A stretch of DNA of 64,000 nucleotides, from NCBI GenBank assembly GCA_036488875.1, contig DASXGW010000004.1:434001-498000 (forward strand), given 5' to 3'. This DNA is from Candidatus Baltobacteraceae bacterium (lineage in GTDB: Bacteria > Vulcanimicrobiota > Vulcanimicrobiia > Vulcanimicrobiales > Vulcanimicrobiaceae). The translations under genes were made by a program, and so were the position numbers. Below, piece by piece: positions 45,402 through 54,419 of this stretch (its first letter is position 1; each line of letters starts with the position of its first letter). Under the pieces are notes generated by a model, which had not been told where the DNA came from, searched no databases, and was given only the letters and a program-made list of their open reading frames with translations.

Positions 45402-45451
45402 GCGCCTGCCCTTCGACTTCGCGCCCTTCGGGCGCTACGCTCAGGATGACA
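45402..45451. repeat. REP-like dispersed repeat, copy 1
   Basis: About 50 bp beginning GCGCCTGCCCTTCGACTTCG, with a central GCGCCC-TTC-GGGCGC hairpin and ending GCTCAGGATGACA. The same element occurs at 46262, 51583 and 55595. It lies directly after the znuA stop, in the gap before znuC. Confidence 0.85.
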
Positions 45452-45458
45452 AGGGGTG

Positions 45459-46259
45459 ATGCTGCAGTGTGAGCCGGGGGAGGCGGTGGTTACGCGCAAC
45501 CTCGTGCTCAAGTACGAGGATTTCACCGCGCTCGAAGGCGTCACTATCAAAGTGCACGAGGGCGAAGCGCTCGGCATCGTTGGTCCCAACGGTTCGGGAA
45601 AGTCGACGTTGCTCAAGGCGTTGTGCGGACTCATTTCGCCCGCGTCGGGGCAGCTGTGCGTGCTGGGCAGTCAGCCGCGCGATTTACCGCCGGGATCGAT
45701 CGCGTACGTGCCGCAAGTCGAGGCCGTCGATTGGTCGTTTCCCGCAACGGTGTGGGACGTGGTGAAAATGGGGCGTTATCCGCGTCTGAAGTTCTGGCAG
45801 CGGTTCGGACCGCGCGATCGCGAGGCCGTGCAAGACGCGCTCGAAGCCGTGAAGATGCACGTGTTTGCCGATCGGCACATCGCCAATCTCTCGGGCGGGC
45901 AGCAGCAGCGGGTCTTCGTCGCGCGAGCGATCGCGCAGGAGCCGCAGCTCTTGCTGCTCGACGAATCCACGACCGGCGTCGATGCGGCAACGGAAGAATC
46001 ACTGCGTGAAGTCGTGCGCAATCTCGTCGCGGGTGGTTTGCCGGTCATCATGACCACGCACGATCTCGATCGCGTCGACGAATGGTTCGACCGCTTGCTG
46101 GTGCTCGATCGCAAGATGCTGGCGATCGGAACGCCGGAGCAGGTCGCACAATCGGGCGCGTACTCGGCGATTCGCGAGCACACGCACACGCACGGCCACT
46201 TGCGCCACGACCATCCGCCGCACGAAGGCCACGCCGCGCACCCGGAGGTCAAGCACTAG
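45459..46259 (+). CDS. znuC: Zinc ABC transporter ATPase ZnuC
   Basis: About 266 residues (ATG 45459, GTG 45456 also possible). Walker A IVGPNGSGKSTLLKALCG, Q-loop in YVPQVEAVDW, signature LSGGQQQRVFVARAIAQEP, Walker B LLLLDESTTGVDAATEES and the switch His in MTTHDLDRV. The C-terminal tail is very His-rich (HTHTHGHLRHDHPPHEGHAA), which suggests metal binding or buffering by the ATPase itself. REP copies lie on both sides. Confidence 0.95.
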   Translation: MLQCEPGEAVVTRNLVLKYEDFTALEGVTIKVHEGEALGIVGPNGSGKSTLLKALCGLISPASGQLCVLGSQPRDLPPGSIAYVPQVEAVDWSFPATVWDVVKMGRYPRLKFWQRFGPRDREAVQDALEAVKMHVFADRHIANLSGGQQQRVFVARAIAQEPQLLLLDESTTGVDAATEESLREVVRNLVAGGLPVIMTTHDLDRVDEWFDRLLVLDRKMLAIGTPEQVAQSGAYSAIREHTHTHGHLRHDHPPHEGHAAHPEVKH

Positions 46260-46261
46260 TG

Positions 46262-46309
46262 GCGCCTGCCCTTCGACTTCGCCCCTTCGGGGCTACGCTC
46301 AGGATGACA
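46262..46309. repeat. REP-like dispersed repeat, copy 2
   Basis: A 48-bp variant with a shortened central hairpin (CCCC-TTC-GGGG), in the gap between znuC and znuB. It starts 3 bp after the znuC stop. Confidence 0.85.
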
Positions 46310-46314
46310 AAAGC

Positions 46315-47151
46315 GTGCTGACGCTGTTGGCGGAGCCGTTTCATTATGCGTTTATGCAGCGGGCGTTTGTGGCGGCGCTGGCGGTGGGATTGCTCTGCTC
46401 GACGATGGGGACGTACGTCGTTTTGCGTAAGCTGTCGTTCATCGGCGACGGCATCGCGCACGCGTCGTTCGCGGGTATCGTCATCGCGTTCTTGCGCGGC
46501 ACCAACTACTACATCGGCGCGGCGATCGTGGCGGTCGTGACGGCGCTGGGCATCGGCTACGTGCACCGGCGCGGGCGCATCTCGCTCGACACGACGATCG
46601 GCGTGCTCTTTACCGCCATGTTCGCGCTCGGCGTCTTCCTGATGAGCCAGCAGCGCAGCTACGCCGTCGACCTGCAGAGCTTTCTGTTCGGCGACATCCT
46701 CGGCGTCTCGTCGCAAGATCTGTGGCTGATCCTTGGCTTGAGCGTCCTCGTCGGCGCGACCGTGGCGATGCTGTACCGCGGACTGCTCTACACGTCGTTC
46801 GATCCGGTCGTCGCCGAAGCCAGCGGCATTAGGGCGCCGGCTTACGAGTACGCGCTGCTCGTGATGCTCGCACTGACCATCATCGTTGCGCTGCAGTCGG
46901 TCGGCATCATTCTCGTCGCCGCGCTGCTCGTCACGCCGGCCGCTGCAGCCTATCAGCTCACGGCGCGCTTCGCACCGATGATGTGGGTCTCGGCGATTTT
47001 CGGTGCGGTCAGCACCGTCGGCGGCCTCTACCTTTCCTACTACCTCCGCGGCTCGAGCGGCGCGACGATCGTGCTCCTCGCGACCGTGCTGTTCTTCCTC
47101 GCCCTTACCGTCAAGGAGATCGCGAAGAGGAGTCGCGCGCAGCAGTCCTAA
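46315..47151 (+). CDS. znuB: Zinc ABC transporter permease ZnuB
   Basis: 278 residues, start GTG at 46315. An ABC-3 family permease with about eight hydrophobic helices, beginning MQRAFVAALAVGLLCSTMGT. The conserved LSFIGDGIAHASFAGIVIAF and LQSVGIILVAALLVTPAAAA segments match the family. Forms the membrane channel with ZnuC. The REP hairpin at 46262 occupies the gap just before it. Confidence 0.93.
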   Translation: MLTLLAEPFHYAFMQRAFVAALAVGLLCSTMGTYVVLRKLSFIGDGIAHASFAGIVIAFLRGTNYYIGAAIVAVVTALGIGYVHRRGRISLDTTIGVLFTAMFALGVFLMSQQRSYAVDLQSFLFGDILGVSSQDLWLILGLSVLVGATVAMLYRGLLYTSFDPVVAEASGIRAPAYEYALLVMLALTIIVALQSVGIILVAALLVTPAAAAYQLTARFAPMMWVSAIFGAVSTVGGLYLSYYLRGSSGATIVLLATVLFFLALTVKEIAKRSRAQQS

Positions 47152-47174
47152 GAAAGCCCTTGGTTGGAGGACTC

Positions 47175-50100
47175 ATGCGCCGATTGTTATCGCTGGGCTT
47201 TGCATTTCTCGTTGCCTGCAGCGGCGGGCCGGGCGGCACCACGCTGACCCCGTCGGCCCTCGGCACGGCACCCGACGTGCTGAGCGGGCGCCATCGCGCC
47301 GCGCCGGTGTCGCTGTCGATGCGGCTCTCGATTCCGCACCATCGTCGGCGCGACGCCCATCAGCTGCATCGCAATACGATCTCCCCGCTGACGCTCTCCG
47401 TTTCGGTCGCCGACAACGGAAAGACGCCCAAGGTGTTCAACACGACGCCGAGTTCGAAAAACTGCGCGCTACGCAAGAGTGAGCTGATCTGCGCGTTCCA
47501 GATCTTCGTCAGCGGCGGCAAGAACACGCTCGTCGTGAAAACCTATAGCGCGACGAACGCCGGCGGCTTCGTGCTCGACCAAGCGACGGCGGTCTATCGC
47601 GTGACGTCGACAACGAAATCGGTCGGCATCATTCTCGGTCCGGTGATCAGCAATGCGAACGACAGCGGACCGGGATCGCTGCGTCAGGGACTCGCCGACG
47701 CCAATCCGGGTGACACGCTCCTGTACGTCGGAACGACGCCGGCGACGATTACACTGACCGGCGGCGCCGTCGCACTGCCCAAGAACGTCACGATCGCGGG
47801 TCCCGGCGCCGGCAAGCTCACGATCTCCGCCAACAATGCGGGGCAAGCGTTTACCATCGGCTCCAGCGTCACCGCGACGATCTCCGGCGTGACGATCACC
47901 AAAGGCACGTCGTCCACCAACGGCGGCGCGATCGACAACGCCGGAACGCTCACGCTGAGCGACGATACGTTTTCGAGCAGCACGGCGACCACCGCCGGCG
48001 GCGCGGTCGAAAACGCCGGCGTGATGACGTCGACGTCCAACACGTATTCCGGCAACACCGCGCTCCACGGTGGAGCGATCGATAACACGGGATCGTTGAC
48101 GGCGACCTCCGACACGTTTAGCGGCAACAACGCCGTCGGCGCCGGCGTCGGACCGTCGATCGTCAACGCGATGCGGCCGGCGAAAATGCCGAAGCAGCGC
48201 CATCTCAAGCGATTGCATCCGCGCGGGCGCGCCCCGCGGCACGCACCCCAAGTGCCCAAACAAGTATTTCCGCCGGACCACATGCGTCCGCATCCCGCCG
48301 CAAGCACCGTGCCCAACGGTGGCGCGATCTATAACGGGGCCGCAGGCACGATCGACATCACCAATGCGGCCTTCACCGGCAACGGTGCACAGCAAGGCGA
48401 CGGCGGTGCCGTCTCCAGCGCGAACTCAGCAGCCGGATGGACGATCGCCAACGACACCTTTACGAATAACTCCGCCGCCTACGGCGGCGCCGTCGGAGTA
48501 GATACGGCGGGAACGCTGACTAGCGACACGTTTACCACCAACGGCGGCTATCCGGGGGACGGCGCCACGATCCCGCCATACGGCTTCGGCGCAGGGGTGT
48601 ACGCGCAGGGGGCACTCACGGTAACGAACTGCATCTTTAACGGAAACGTGGCCGGGGGCGGCACGCAGGCTTTCGCGTACGGGTTCGGCGGCGCGATCGA
48701 GGCCGATAATGCGGCGCTCACCGTGTCCGGCAGCACGTTTAAGAACAACGTCGCCGGCGGCGCGAGCTCGAGCGGTTCGACGGGAGAAGGCGGCGCGATC
48801 GACACGACGAGCTTATCCGCGCTCGCGGTGAGCATTACCAACTCGACGTTCACCGGCAATATTGCCGGCGGCGGCAGCGCGGGGACGTCGTATGGGTACG
48901 GCGGCGCGATCAACACCGAAGCGTACAACACGCTCGCCCTCAATGGCTCGACCTTTACGAGCAACACGGCCGGCGGCGACGGGTACGGCAACGGCGGCGC
49001 GATTTTTATCCAAGCCGACCTCAACGGCGGCAGCGACACGTTTTCGAAGAACGCGGCGACCGGTACGAGCGCGTCGCAAAACGTTTTCGGCGGCGCGATC
49101 GATACGAATTCGACCATCGAGCTCAACGGAAGTACCTTCTCGCAGAATACTGCTAGTGGCGGCAACGGTCCGATCACCGCCGGCGGCGCGATTTACACAA
49201 GCAACACGCTGACGCTGGACAGCGATACGTTTACGTCGAACGCTGCCAGTGGGCCGGGCGCGGCGAGCGTCGCGGGCGGCGCCATTCAAGGCACGTCGGG
49301 CATGACGATCACCAACAGCAAGTTTAATTCCAACAGCGCGACGGCCGGAGCCGGCGGTTTCGCCGACGGCGGCGGCGTTTTTGACCCGAGTAGTTCGGCG
49401 ACGATTAGCGGCACGACGTTCACGTCCAATACGGTGACCGGCGGCGCCGGTGCGTACGTCTACGGCGGCGGGGCGGAAGTCGACGCTCCGGGAACCTCGC
49501 TGACGAACGTCACGTTTTCAAACAACGTCGCCACGGCATCCGGCGCGCTGTCGCTCGCGAACGGCGGGGCGCTGTACCTGATAGGCACTTCCACGATTTC
49601 AAACGGTACGTTCACGAACAACTCCGCGACGACGCCGGGCGACCACCAGGGGTGGGGCGGAGCGGTCAACGCAGGCACGCTCACGTTCAGTGGATCGGTT
49701 ACCGGTAATAGCGCCACGAACCAAGGCGGCGGCATCTTCGTCGGCGGTCTCACGATGACCAACTCGACGGTGTCCGGCAACAACGTGACCGCCGCGCAGG
49801 CGGTCGGTCAACCGACCCCCGACGGCGGCGGCGGGCTCTATCTCGTCGGAAGCCACACGTTCACTATCAGCGGAAGCACGATCTCCGGTAACTCCGTCGC
49901 CGGCAGCGGTACCGGTGGCGGCATTCTCAATACCAGCAATGGCTCGCCGGGTACGCTGACGCTCACGAACGATACGATTGCCAACAACACGTCGCCCGTC
50001 GACGGCGGCGGTCTGGAAGACCTGGGATCGACGTCGTCACTGGTCAATACGACAATGTACGGAAATACGGCGCAGAGCGGCAACGGCGGTAATTGGAACA

Positions 50101-50483
50101 ACTCGACGACCCCGACGTCGCCGGATTCGCTAACGAACTCGGTCGTCGGCGGGGGCACGGCCGGCGGCACGGGACCCGACATCTACAACAACGGCACGCT
50201 CAACTCGGGCGACTACAACATCATGCAGACGACCCCCACACCCATCGGAATTTTTAGCCCGCCGCCGCACGACCAAACCGCAAATCCGGGGTTGTCGGCG
50301 CTGGCAAGTAACGGCGGTCCGACGAAAACCATGGCGGATTCGAATACGAGTCCTGGCTACAACACGATTCCGATCGTCACCGGCAGCTGCAACAACAGCG
50401 GCGTTACGACCGATCAGCGCGGGAACGCGCGACCGGGAACCGGACACGCCAACTGCGACGCGGGCGCGTACGAGTATCCGTAA
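47175..50483 (+). CDS. Giant lipoprotein with parallel beta-helix repeats (choice-of-anchor Q type)
   Basis: 1102 residues. A lipobox signal (LSLGFAFLVACSGG) is followed by many beta-helix rungs of the pattern 'NGGAIxNxGxLTLSxxTFSxN'. Near residues 327-380 a basic insertion (RPAKMPKQRHLKRLHPRGRA...) breaks the repeats. The C-terminus has NPGLSALASNGGPTKTMA and CDAGAYEYP, the usual closing of 'choice-of-anchor Q' adhesin-like proteins. Likely surface exposed; role unknown. Confidence 0.85.
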   Translation: MRRLLSLGFAFLVACSGGPGGTTLTPSALGTAPDVLSGRHRAAPVSLSMRLSIPHHRRRDAHQLHRNTISPLTLSVSVADNGKTPKVFNTTPSSKNCALRKSELICAFQIFVSGGKNTLVVKTYSATNAGGFVLDQATAVYRVTSTTKSVGIILGPVISNANDSGPGSLRQGLADANPGDTLLYVGTTPATITLTGGAVALPKNVTIAGPGAGKLTISANNAGQAFTIGSSVTATISGVTITKGTSSTNGGAIDNAGTLTLSDDTFSSSTATTAGGAVENAGVMTSTSNTYSGNTALHGGAIDNTGSLTATSDTFSGNNAVGAGVGPSIVNAMRPAKMPKQRHLKRLHPRGRAPRHAPQVPKQVFPPDHMRPHPAASTVPNGGAIYNGAAGTIDITNAAFTGNGAQQGDGGAVSSANSAAGWTIANDTFTNNSAAYGGAVGVDTAGTLTSDTFTTNGGYPGDGATIPPYGFGAGVYAQGALTVTNCIFNGNVAGGGTQAFAYGFGGAIEADNAALTVSGSTFKNNVAGGASSSGSTGEGGAIDTTSLSALAVSITNSTFTGNIAGGGSAGTSYGYGGAINTEAYNTLALNGSTFTSNTAGGDGYGNGGAIFIQADLNGGSDTFSKNAATGTSASQNVFGGAIDTNSTIELNGSTFSQNTASGGNGPITAGGAIYTSNTLTLDSDTFTSNAASGPGAASVAGGAIQGTSGMTITNSKFNSNSATAGAGGFADGGGVFDPSSSATISGTTFTSNTVTGGAGAYVYGGGAEVDAPGTSLTNVTFSNNVATASGALSLANGGALYLIGTSTISNGTFTNNSATTPGDHQGWGGAVNAGTLTFSGSVTGNSATNQGGGIFVGGLTMTNSTVSGNNVTAAQAVGQPTPDGGGGLYLVGSHTFTISGSTISGNSVAGSGTGGGILNTSNGSPGTLTLTNDTIANNTSPVDGGGLEDLGSTSSLVNTTMYGNTAQSGNGGNWNNSTTPTSPDSLTNSVVGGGTAGGTGPDIYNNGTLNSGDYNIMQTTPTPIGIFSPPPHDQTANPGLSALASNGGPTKTMADSNTSPGYNTIPIVTGSCNNSGVTTDQRGNARPGTGHANCDAGAYEYP

Positions 50484-50489
50484 AGCGCT

Positions 50490-51350
50490 TTACTTCGCGA
50501 CGATCGTAAACGGGGCGGTATAGACTTTTAAGTCTTTGCCGCCCGAAATCTGCACCCACGTTTTATACGAGCCGGCCGGCAACGGCGGCAACTCCATCTT
50601 CATGAACGGGCCGGCTTTACCCGAACCGGTCATGGCTTTCATCGCACGCGGGGAGTTCATCGACGCGTTTTGCGGCGTCGCTTGACCGCGCAAGGTCGGA
50701 TGCACGTGGATGTATTCGAGCGTGGACATGTCGATCATCACCACGTGCCCGGCCGCGCCGAGGTACGGTACGAGATCCTCGGCGGGATCGTCGCCCTTCT
50801 CGACGGTGAGATCGACGACGTGCGGCGCGTTGGCGGCCACGGTCGTCGTCGCGAGCGTCACGGTATACGGTCCGGCCGGCGCGCTATTTGCCGATGCGTC
50901 GGCCGAGAGCTTGTACATCGCGTACGGTCCGTCGCTCTCCAAGAGGAAGCGGAAGACTTGCTGGCCGACGCCTTTTGGCACGGTGTCGGCGAAGACGTAG
51001 TAGCGGTGGTTGCGCTCTTTGGTGAAGTTTTCTTCAAACGCGCCGGTGGTGGTGTTGTACGCGGGGTGCTTGTGCGCGAACGTCGCGAAGTCGTCGCGGA
51101 CGACGACGAGGTGCATGAAGTGCTGCATGTCGACGTCGTACGCTTTGATCGGTGCGCCGGCTTTGGTAAACTGCTGCACGTTGAGCCGGTAGGTCAAACC
51201 CGTGCCGTGCGTCGCCCAGAACTCCGAGACGATCTGCGGCGTGCCGCCGAGCAGCGCGAACGTTCCATTTTGCTCCGCCGGTCCGGCCGAGGCCAAGGTT
51301 GCCAGTGCGACAACCGCAAGCGTCAATCCGCGGCGCGTACGACTTTCCAC
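50490..51350 (-). CDS. Secreted His-rich metal-binding protein
   Basis: 286 residues from a GTG with GGGAG upstream. A signal peptide (RRGLTLAVVALATLASAGP) is followed by two similar beta-domains, each with His clusters: MQHFMHLVVV and FAHKHP in the first, AAGHVVMID and YIHVHP in the second. Secreted proteins with repeated H-x-H-P pairs usually bind copper or a related metal. Convergent with the beta-helix gene; the two stop codons sit within a 14-bp palindrome. Confidence 0.75.
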   Translation of the reverse strand: MESRTRRGLTLAVVALATLASAGPAEQNGTFALLGGTPQIVSEFWATHGTGLTYRLNVQQFTKAGAPIKAYDVDMQHFMHLVVVRDDFATFAHKHPAYNTTTGAFEENFTKERNHRYYVFADTVPKGVGQQVFRFLLESDGPYAMYKLSADASANSAPAGPYTVTLATTTVAANAPHVVDLTVEKGDDPAEDLVPYLGAAGHVVMIDMSTLEYIHVHPTLRGQATPQNASMNSPRAMKAMTGSGKAGPFMKMELPPLPAGSYKTWVQISGGKDLKVYTAPFTIVAK

Positions 51351-52423
51351 GTTTCATCTCCCATCGGTTCGAGGTAACCACCTGCGGTCAACGCATCGAG
51401 CACTTCGCGCATCGCCGCGCGTTCGTTCTTGTTCGGCATTCCCGCCCAGCGCATCGCCAGCTCGTTGAGCTCGAGCGTCGTCCCCGGCACCAACGCGTCG
51501 CGCACGAACGTTGGTTGCAGCTTCACCCGCTCCATGCGCCGCGCCACCGGCTCGAGAGCCTTTTCGAAGCCGGTGTTTTGAGGCGCCTGCCCTTCGACTT
51601 CGCGCCCTTCGGGCGCTACGCTCAGGATGACAGAGGCGTTCTCGCCCACTTGCTGTGTGGGTTTTGGCGTGAAGGTCGAGACGGTGCTGTCGGCGAGGGT
51701 GCCGGCGAACTCGCCGAGCGCGGTGCCGGCGGATTGCCACCACTGCGCGTTGATCGTCGGACGGCGCCGTTTGATGCCGCGCAAAATCGTGCGCGCGACG
51801 CTTTCGGGTGTCGCCGCCCTCACGCGCGGATCGCGCTCGACGCCGGCGGCGTCGTGAAACTCGCTGGCCACCAATCCTGGATCGACGTACGCCACCGATA
51901 TGCCGCGATCGCGCAACTCGCGGCGTAGCTGAATCGATGCGGTGCGGATCGCGGCTTTGGCCAGCGCGTAGCCGCCGTACTGCGGAACGGGAACGCGCGC
52001 GATGCCCGAGCCGACGAAAATCAGTTGTCCGCGTGCCTTCTCCAAATGCGGCAGCGCGGCGCGGGCGATGCGCAGCGGCGCGGCGACGTGCAGTTGCCAC
52101 TGCGCTTCGAGTGCGGCGTCGCTCTGTTCGAGCAGCGCGCCGTAGGCGCCGCCGCCCGCGTTATTGACGACGACGTCGATGCCGCCGAACGCGTGCAGCG
52201 CGGTGTCGACGATGCGTCCGGGAGCGTCGCTCGCGCGCACGTCGGTCGGCACGACCGCGCACGCGCCGCCGTTGGCGCGAATGTGCAGCGCCATCTCGGC
52301 GAGCAGCTCGGTGCGGCGCGCCACCGCCACGACGGCAAAACCGTCGCGCGCGGCTTCGAACGCGAGCGCTCGGCCGATTCCCGAGCTTGCGCCCGTCACG
52401 ACCATCGTTCGCGCTCTAGGCAT
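51323..52423 (-). CDS. Short-chain dehydrogenase/reductase carrying a REP insertion
   Basis: 366 residues. Residues 7-18 hold VVTGASSGIGRA (NAD(P) binding), NNAGGG follows, and YALAKAAIR provides the catalytic Tyr/Lys pair; GSG before it holds the Ser. Substrate unknown. Residues encoded by 51583-51632 (SVILSVAPEGREVEGQA) are the REP repeat in frame, after the SDR domain and before a C-terminal domain (KNERAAMREVLDAL). So a mobile repeat has become coding. Confidence 0.88.
   Translation of the reverse strand: MPRARTMVVTGASSGIGRALAFEAARDGFAVVAVARRTELLAEMALHIRANGGACAVVPTDVRASDAPGRIVDTALHAFGGIDVVVNNAGGGAYGALLEQSDAALEAQWQLHVAAPLRIARAALPHLEKARGQLIFVGSGIARVPVPQYGGYALAKAAIRTASIQLRRELRDRGISVAYVDPGLVASEFHDAAGVERDPRVRAATPESVARTILRGIKRRRPTINAQWWQSAGTALGEFAGTLADSTVSTFTPKPTQQVGENASVILSVAPEGREVEGQAPQNTGFEKALEPVARRMERVKLQPTFVRDALVPGTTLELNELAMRWAGMPNKNERAAMREVLDALTAGGYLEPMGDETWKVVRAAD
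51583..51632. repeat. REP-like dispersed repeat, copy 3, inside a coding region
   Basis: Matches copy 1 over its whole 50 bp, including the GCGCCC-TTC-GGGCGC hairpin. It lies within the SDR gene without disturbing the frame. Confidence 0.88.
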
Positions 52424-52427
52424 GCCG

Positions 52428-54371
52428 CTAGTATGCGATGATTACGACTCCGTCACCGCTTTGCGTGGCGGTTGTATACGTAACGTTCAAAATGCTGCCG
52501 GCCGCAAACGAGGAACCGCCGCCTCCCGAGCCGCCGGTGTTATCGCTGCTAGCTGCGCCGGTGCCGCCGCCGCCACCCCCGAAGTGGCCAGCGCCACCAC
52601 CGCCCGGTGCGTATGCGCCAGGAGAGTTTGGACCGGTCCCGGACCCCAAGCCGGCGGCCCCGCCGGTGTTTGCCGTCCCAGTTCCGCCGGTGCCGCCCGG
52701 AGCCAGTCCGGTACCGCCCGTTCCCCCGAGCGATTGCGTTGCGCCGCCGCCGCCGCCTCCGCCGCCGCCGCCATCCCCGGCGCCGCCGACTTGGCCCGAT
52801 GTTCCGCCGCCGCCACCGGGCGTGCCCCCGAAGTCGGAACTGGCGCCGGCCGAGCCGCCACCGCCGCCGGCGACGAAGAGCCGCGTGCCGCTCAGCGCGA
52901 AGGTCGACTCGCCTCCGCCGCCTCCGCCGCCCCATTCTCCCGAGCCCGAGCCGGCGCCGCCGCCGTTGGTACCGGCGGATCCCCCCGCGGGAGTCCCGCC
53001 GTTACCGCCTTTACCGCCGACAACGACGTCAAAGGTCTGGCCCGGCGTCACGGCGATGGTTCCCGTGACCGAGCCGCCTTCGCCGCCGCTGAGCCCGTTG
53101 TAGCCGGTACCCCCCTGCGCGCCGCCGGCCGTAACCGTAATGCGCGTAACGCCGTCGGGAACGGTAAATTGCGTCGACCCAGCGGTGTTAATCGTCGTTG
53201 ACGATACGGCGTACGACAACGAAATGTGGAGCGTTTGTCCGTTTCCGTCAGATAGCGTAAGCGTGCACAAACCGGTGGTTGGAATCAAACTGGCCGTGGT
53301 GGTAAACGACGTCCCGCTGGCCGGCGACGTGTTCGAGAAGGCGTTGCACGCATCTGCTGGTGTCGCCGTGATGTTGCGATTGTACGGCGCGTTCGTCCAG
53401 CCGGCTTCGGTTGCCGTGAACGAAGCGGAAAGTCCGGCCGAGTCGGGGTCGTTCGCGTCGGCATACAAATTAATGGTTTGGGTCGTACTGCCTCCCTGCG
53501 CTGTGAACACAATGGGCTGCAGCGTCGGTGCGAACTGCGCGCTTGCGTTCGTCGCGCCGGTTACCGAAGCGCCGATCGTTACGGGCGCAAGCGCAAGACC
53601 CGAGTACGATAACGTCGCGTTGTCGTTGGAGCTCAGGAGCTTTCCGGCCGCCGGTTTGTCAGAACCCGACGTAGCGATCGACGTTGCGCCGCTCTTGTCG
53701 CTATCTGACAGCGTTACCGGCGAATCGTAGGTGCCGACGATCGTGTAGCCGCCGGCGTCGTTCACCGCAACCGTGAAGCCGAGCGCCGAGAATGCCATGC
53801 CCGCGGACCCCGACGGAATCCCGCTCACCGCGAGCGCCGCGGGAACGCCGTCGAGCGTCACCTTGAGCGTGTTGGGCTTCCCGAGCTTTACCGTAAGCGG
53901 CAGATTCGAAGCGGTTGACAGCAGTTTCGCGCCGCTGGAAAACGTGCCGCCGCTGGGCGCTTGATCGTACGTGGCAACCGACACCGCATAGGTGCCGGTC
54001 GGAAGCGCAACGGTAACCGTGCACTCCACCGCACCCGTCGAGTTGCTGCAGCCTTGGCTGACTTGCGTCAGTGCGATCGCCTCGGTAAACGACTTCGTTC
54101 CGGTAAACGACAGCTTCATGCCGCGGGTCGCGGGTGAAATATAGCGCCCGCGTTTATGATGACGCGCTTTCGGAATGCGCACGCGAATGGTGAGGTTTTC
54201 TTTACGTCGCTTGTGCCGCCCGATCGGCTCCGCGGCGCCGGAAGGGGCGGCGTGCGAGAATGCGGCGCTATCGGGAGGAAGCGGCGCGGCATCGCGTACC
54301 GCGTTGGAACAACTGGCTAAGAGTGCGGCGCATGCAGCGGCGCCGAGCCGCATATAAACGTTCGAGCGCAT
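52428..54371 (-). CDS. Large glycine-rich lipoprotein
   Basis: 647 residues. Signal with lipobox (LGAAACAALLASCSN). A basic stretch (RHKRRKENLTIRVRIPKARH) and Ig-like beta domains (FTAQGGSTTQTINLYADAND) are followed by a C-terminal glycine-rich domain starting TQFTVPDGVTRITVTAGGAQ and full of poly-Gly. Such ends are known from secreted adhesins and matrix proteins. Long Gly runs make indel errors possible. Confidence 0.75.
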   Translation of the reverse strand: MRSNVYMRLGAAACAALLASCSNAVRDAAPLPPDSAAFSHAAPSGAAEPIGRHKRRKENLTIRVRIPKARHHKRGRYISPATRGMKLSFTGTKSFTEAIALTQVSQGCSNSTGAVECTVTVALPTGTYAVSVATYDQAPSGGTFSSGAKLLSTASNLPLTVKLGKPNTLKVTLDGVPAALAVSGIPSGSAGMAFSALGFTVAVNDAGGYTIVGTYDSPVTLSDSDKSGATSIATSGSDKPAAGKLLSSNDNATLSYSGLALAPVTIGASVTGATNASAQFAPTLQPIVFTAQGGSTTQTINLYADANDPDSAGLSASFTATEAGWTNAPYNRNITATPADACNAFSNTSPASGTSFTTTASLIPTTGLCTLTLSDGNGQTLHISLSYAVSSTTINTAGSTQFTVPDGVTRITVTAGGAQGGTGYNGLSGGEGGSVTGTIAVTPGQTFDVVVGGKGGNGGTPAGGSAGTNGGGAGSGSGEWGGGGGGGESTFALSGTRLFVAGGGGGSAGASSDFGGTPGGGGGTSGQVGGAGDGGGGGGGGGGATQSLGGTGGTGLAPGGTGGTGTANTGGAAGLGSGTGPNSPGAYAPGGGGAGHFGGGGGGTGAASSDNTGGSGGGGSSFAAGSILNVTYTTATQSGDGVVIIAY

Positions 54372-54419
54372 GCTCGATATATTTGGGCCGTCCGCCCGCT
54401 CGCCCTTTGTTGATTTATG

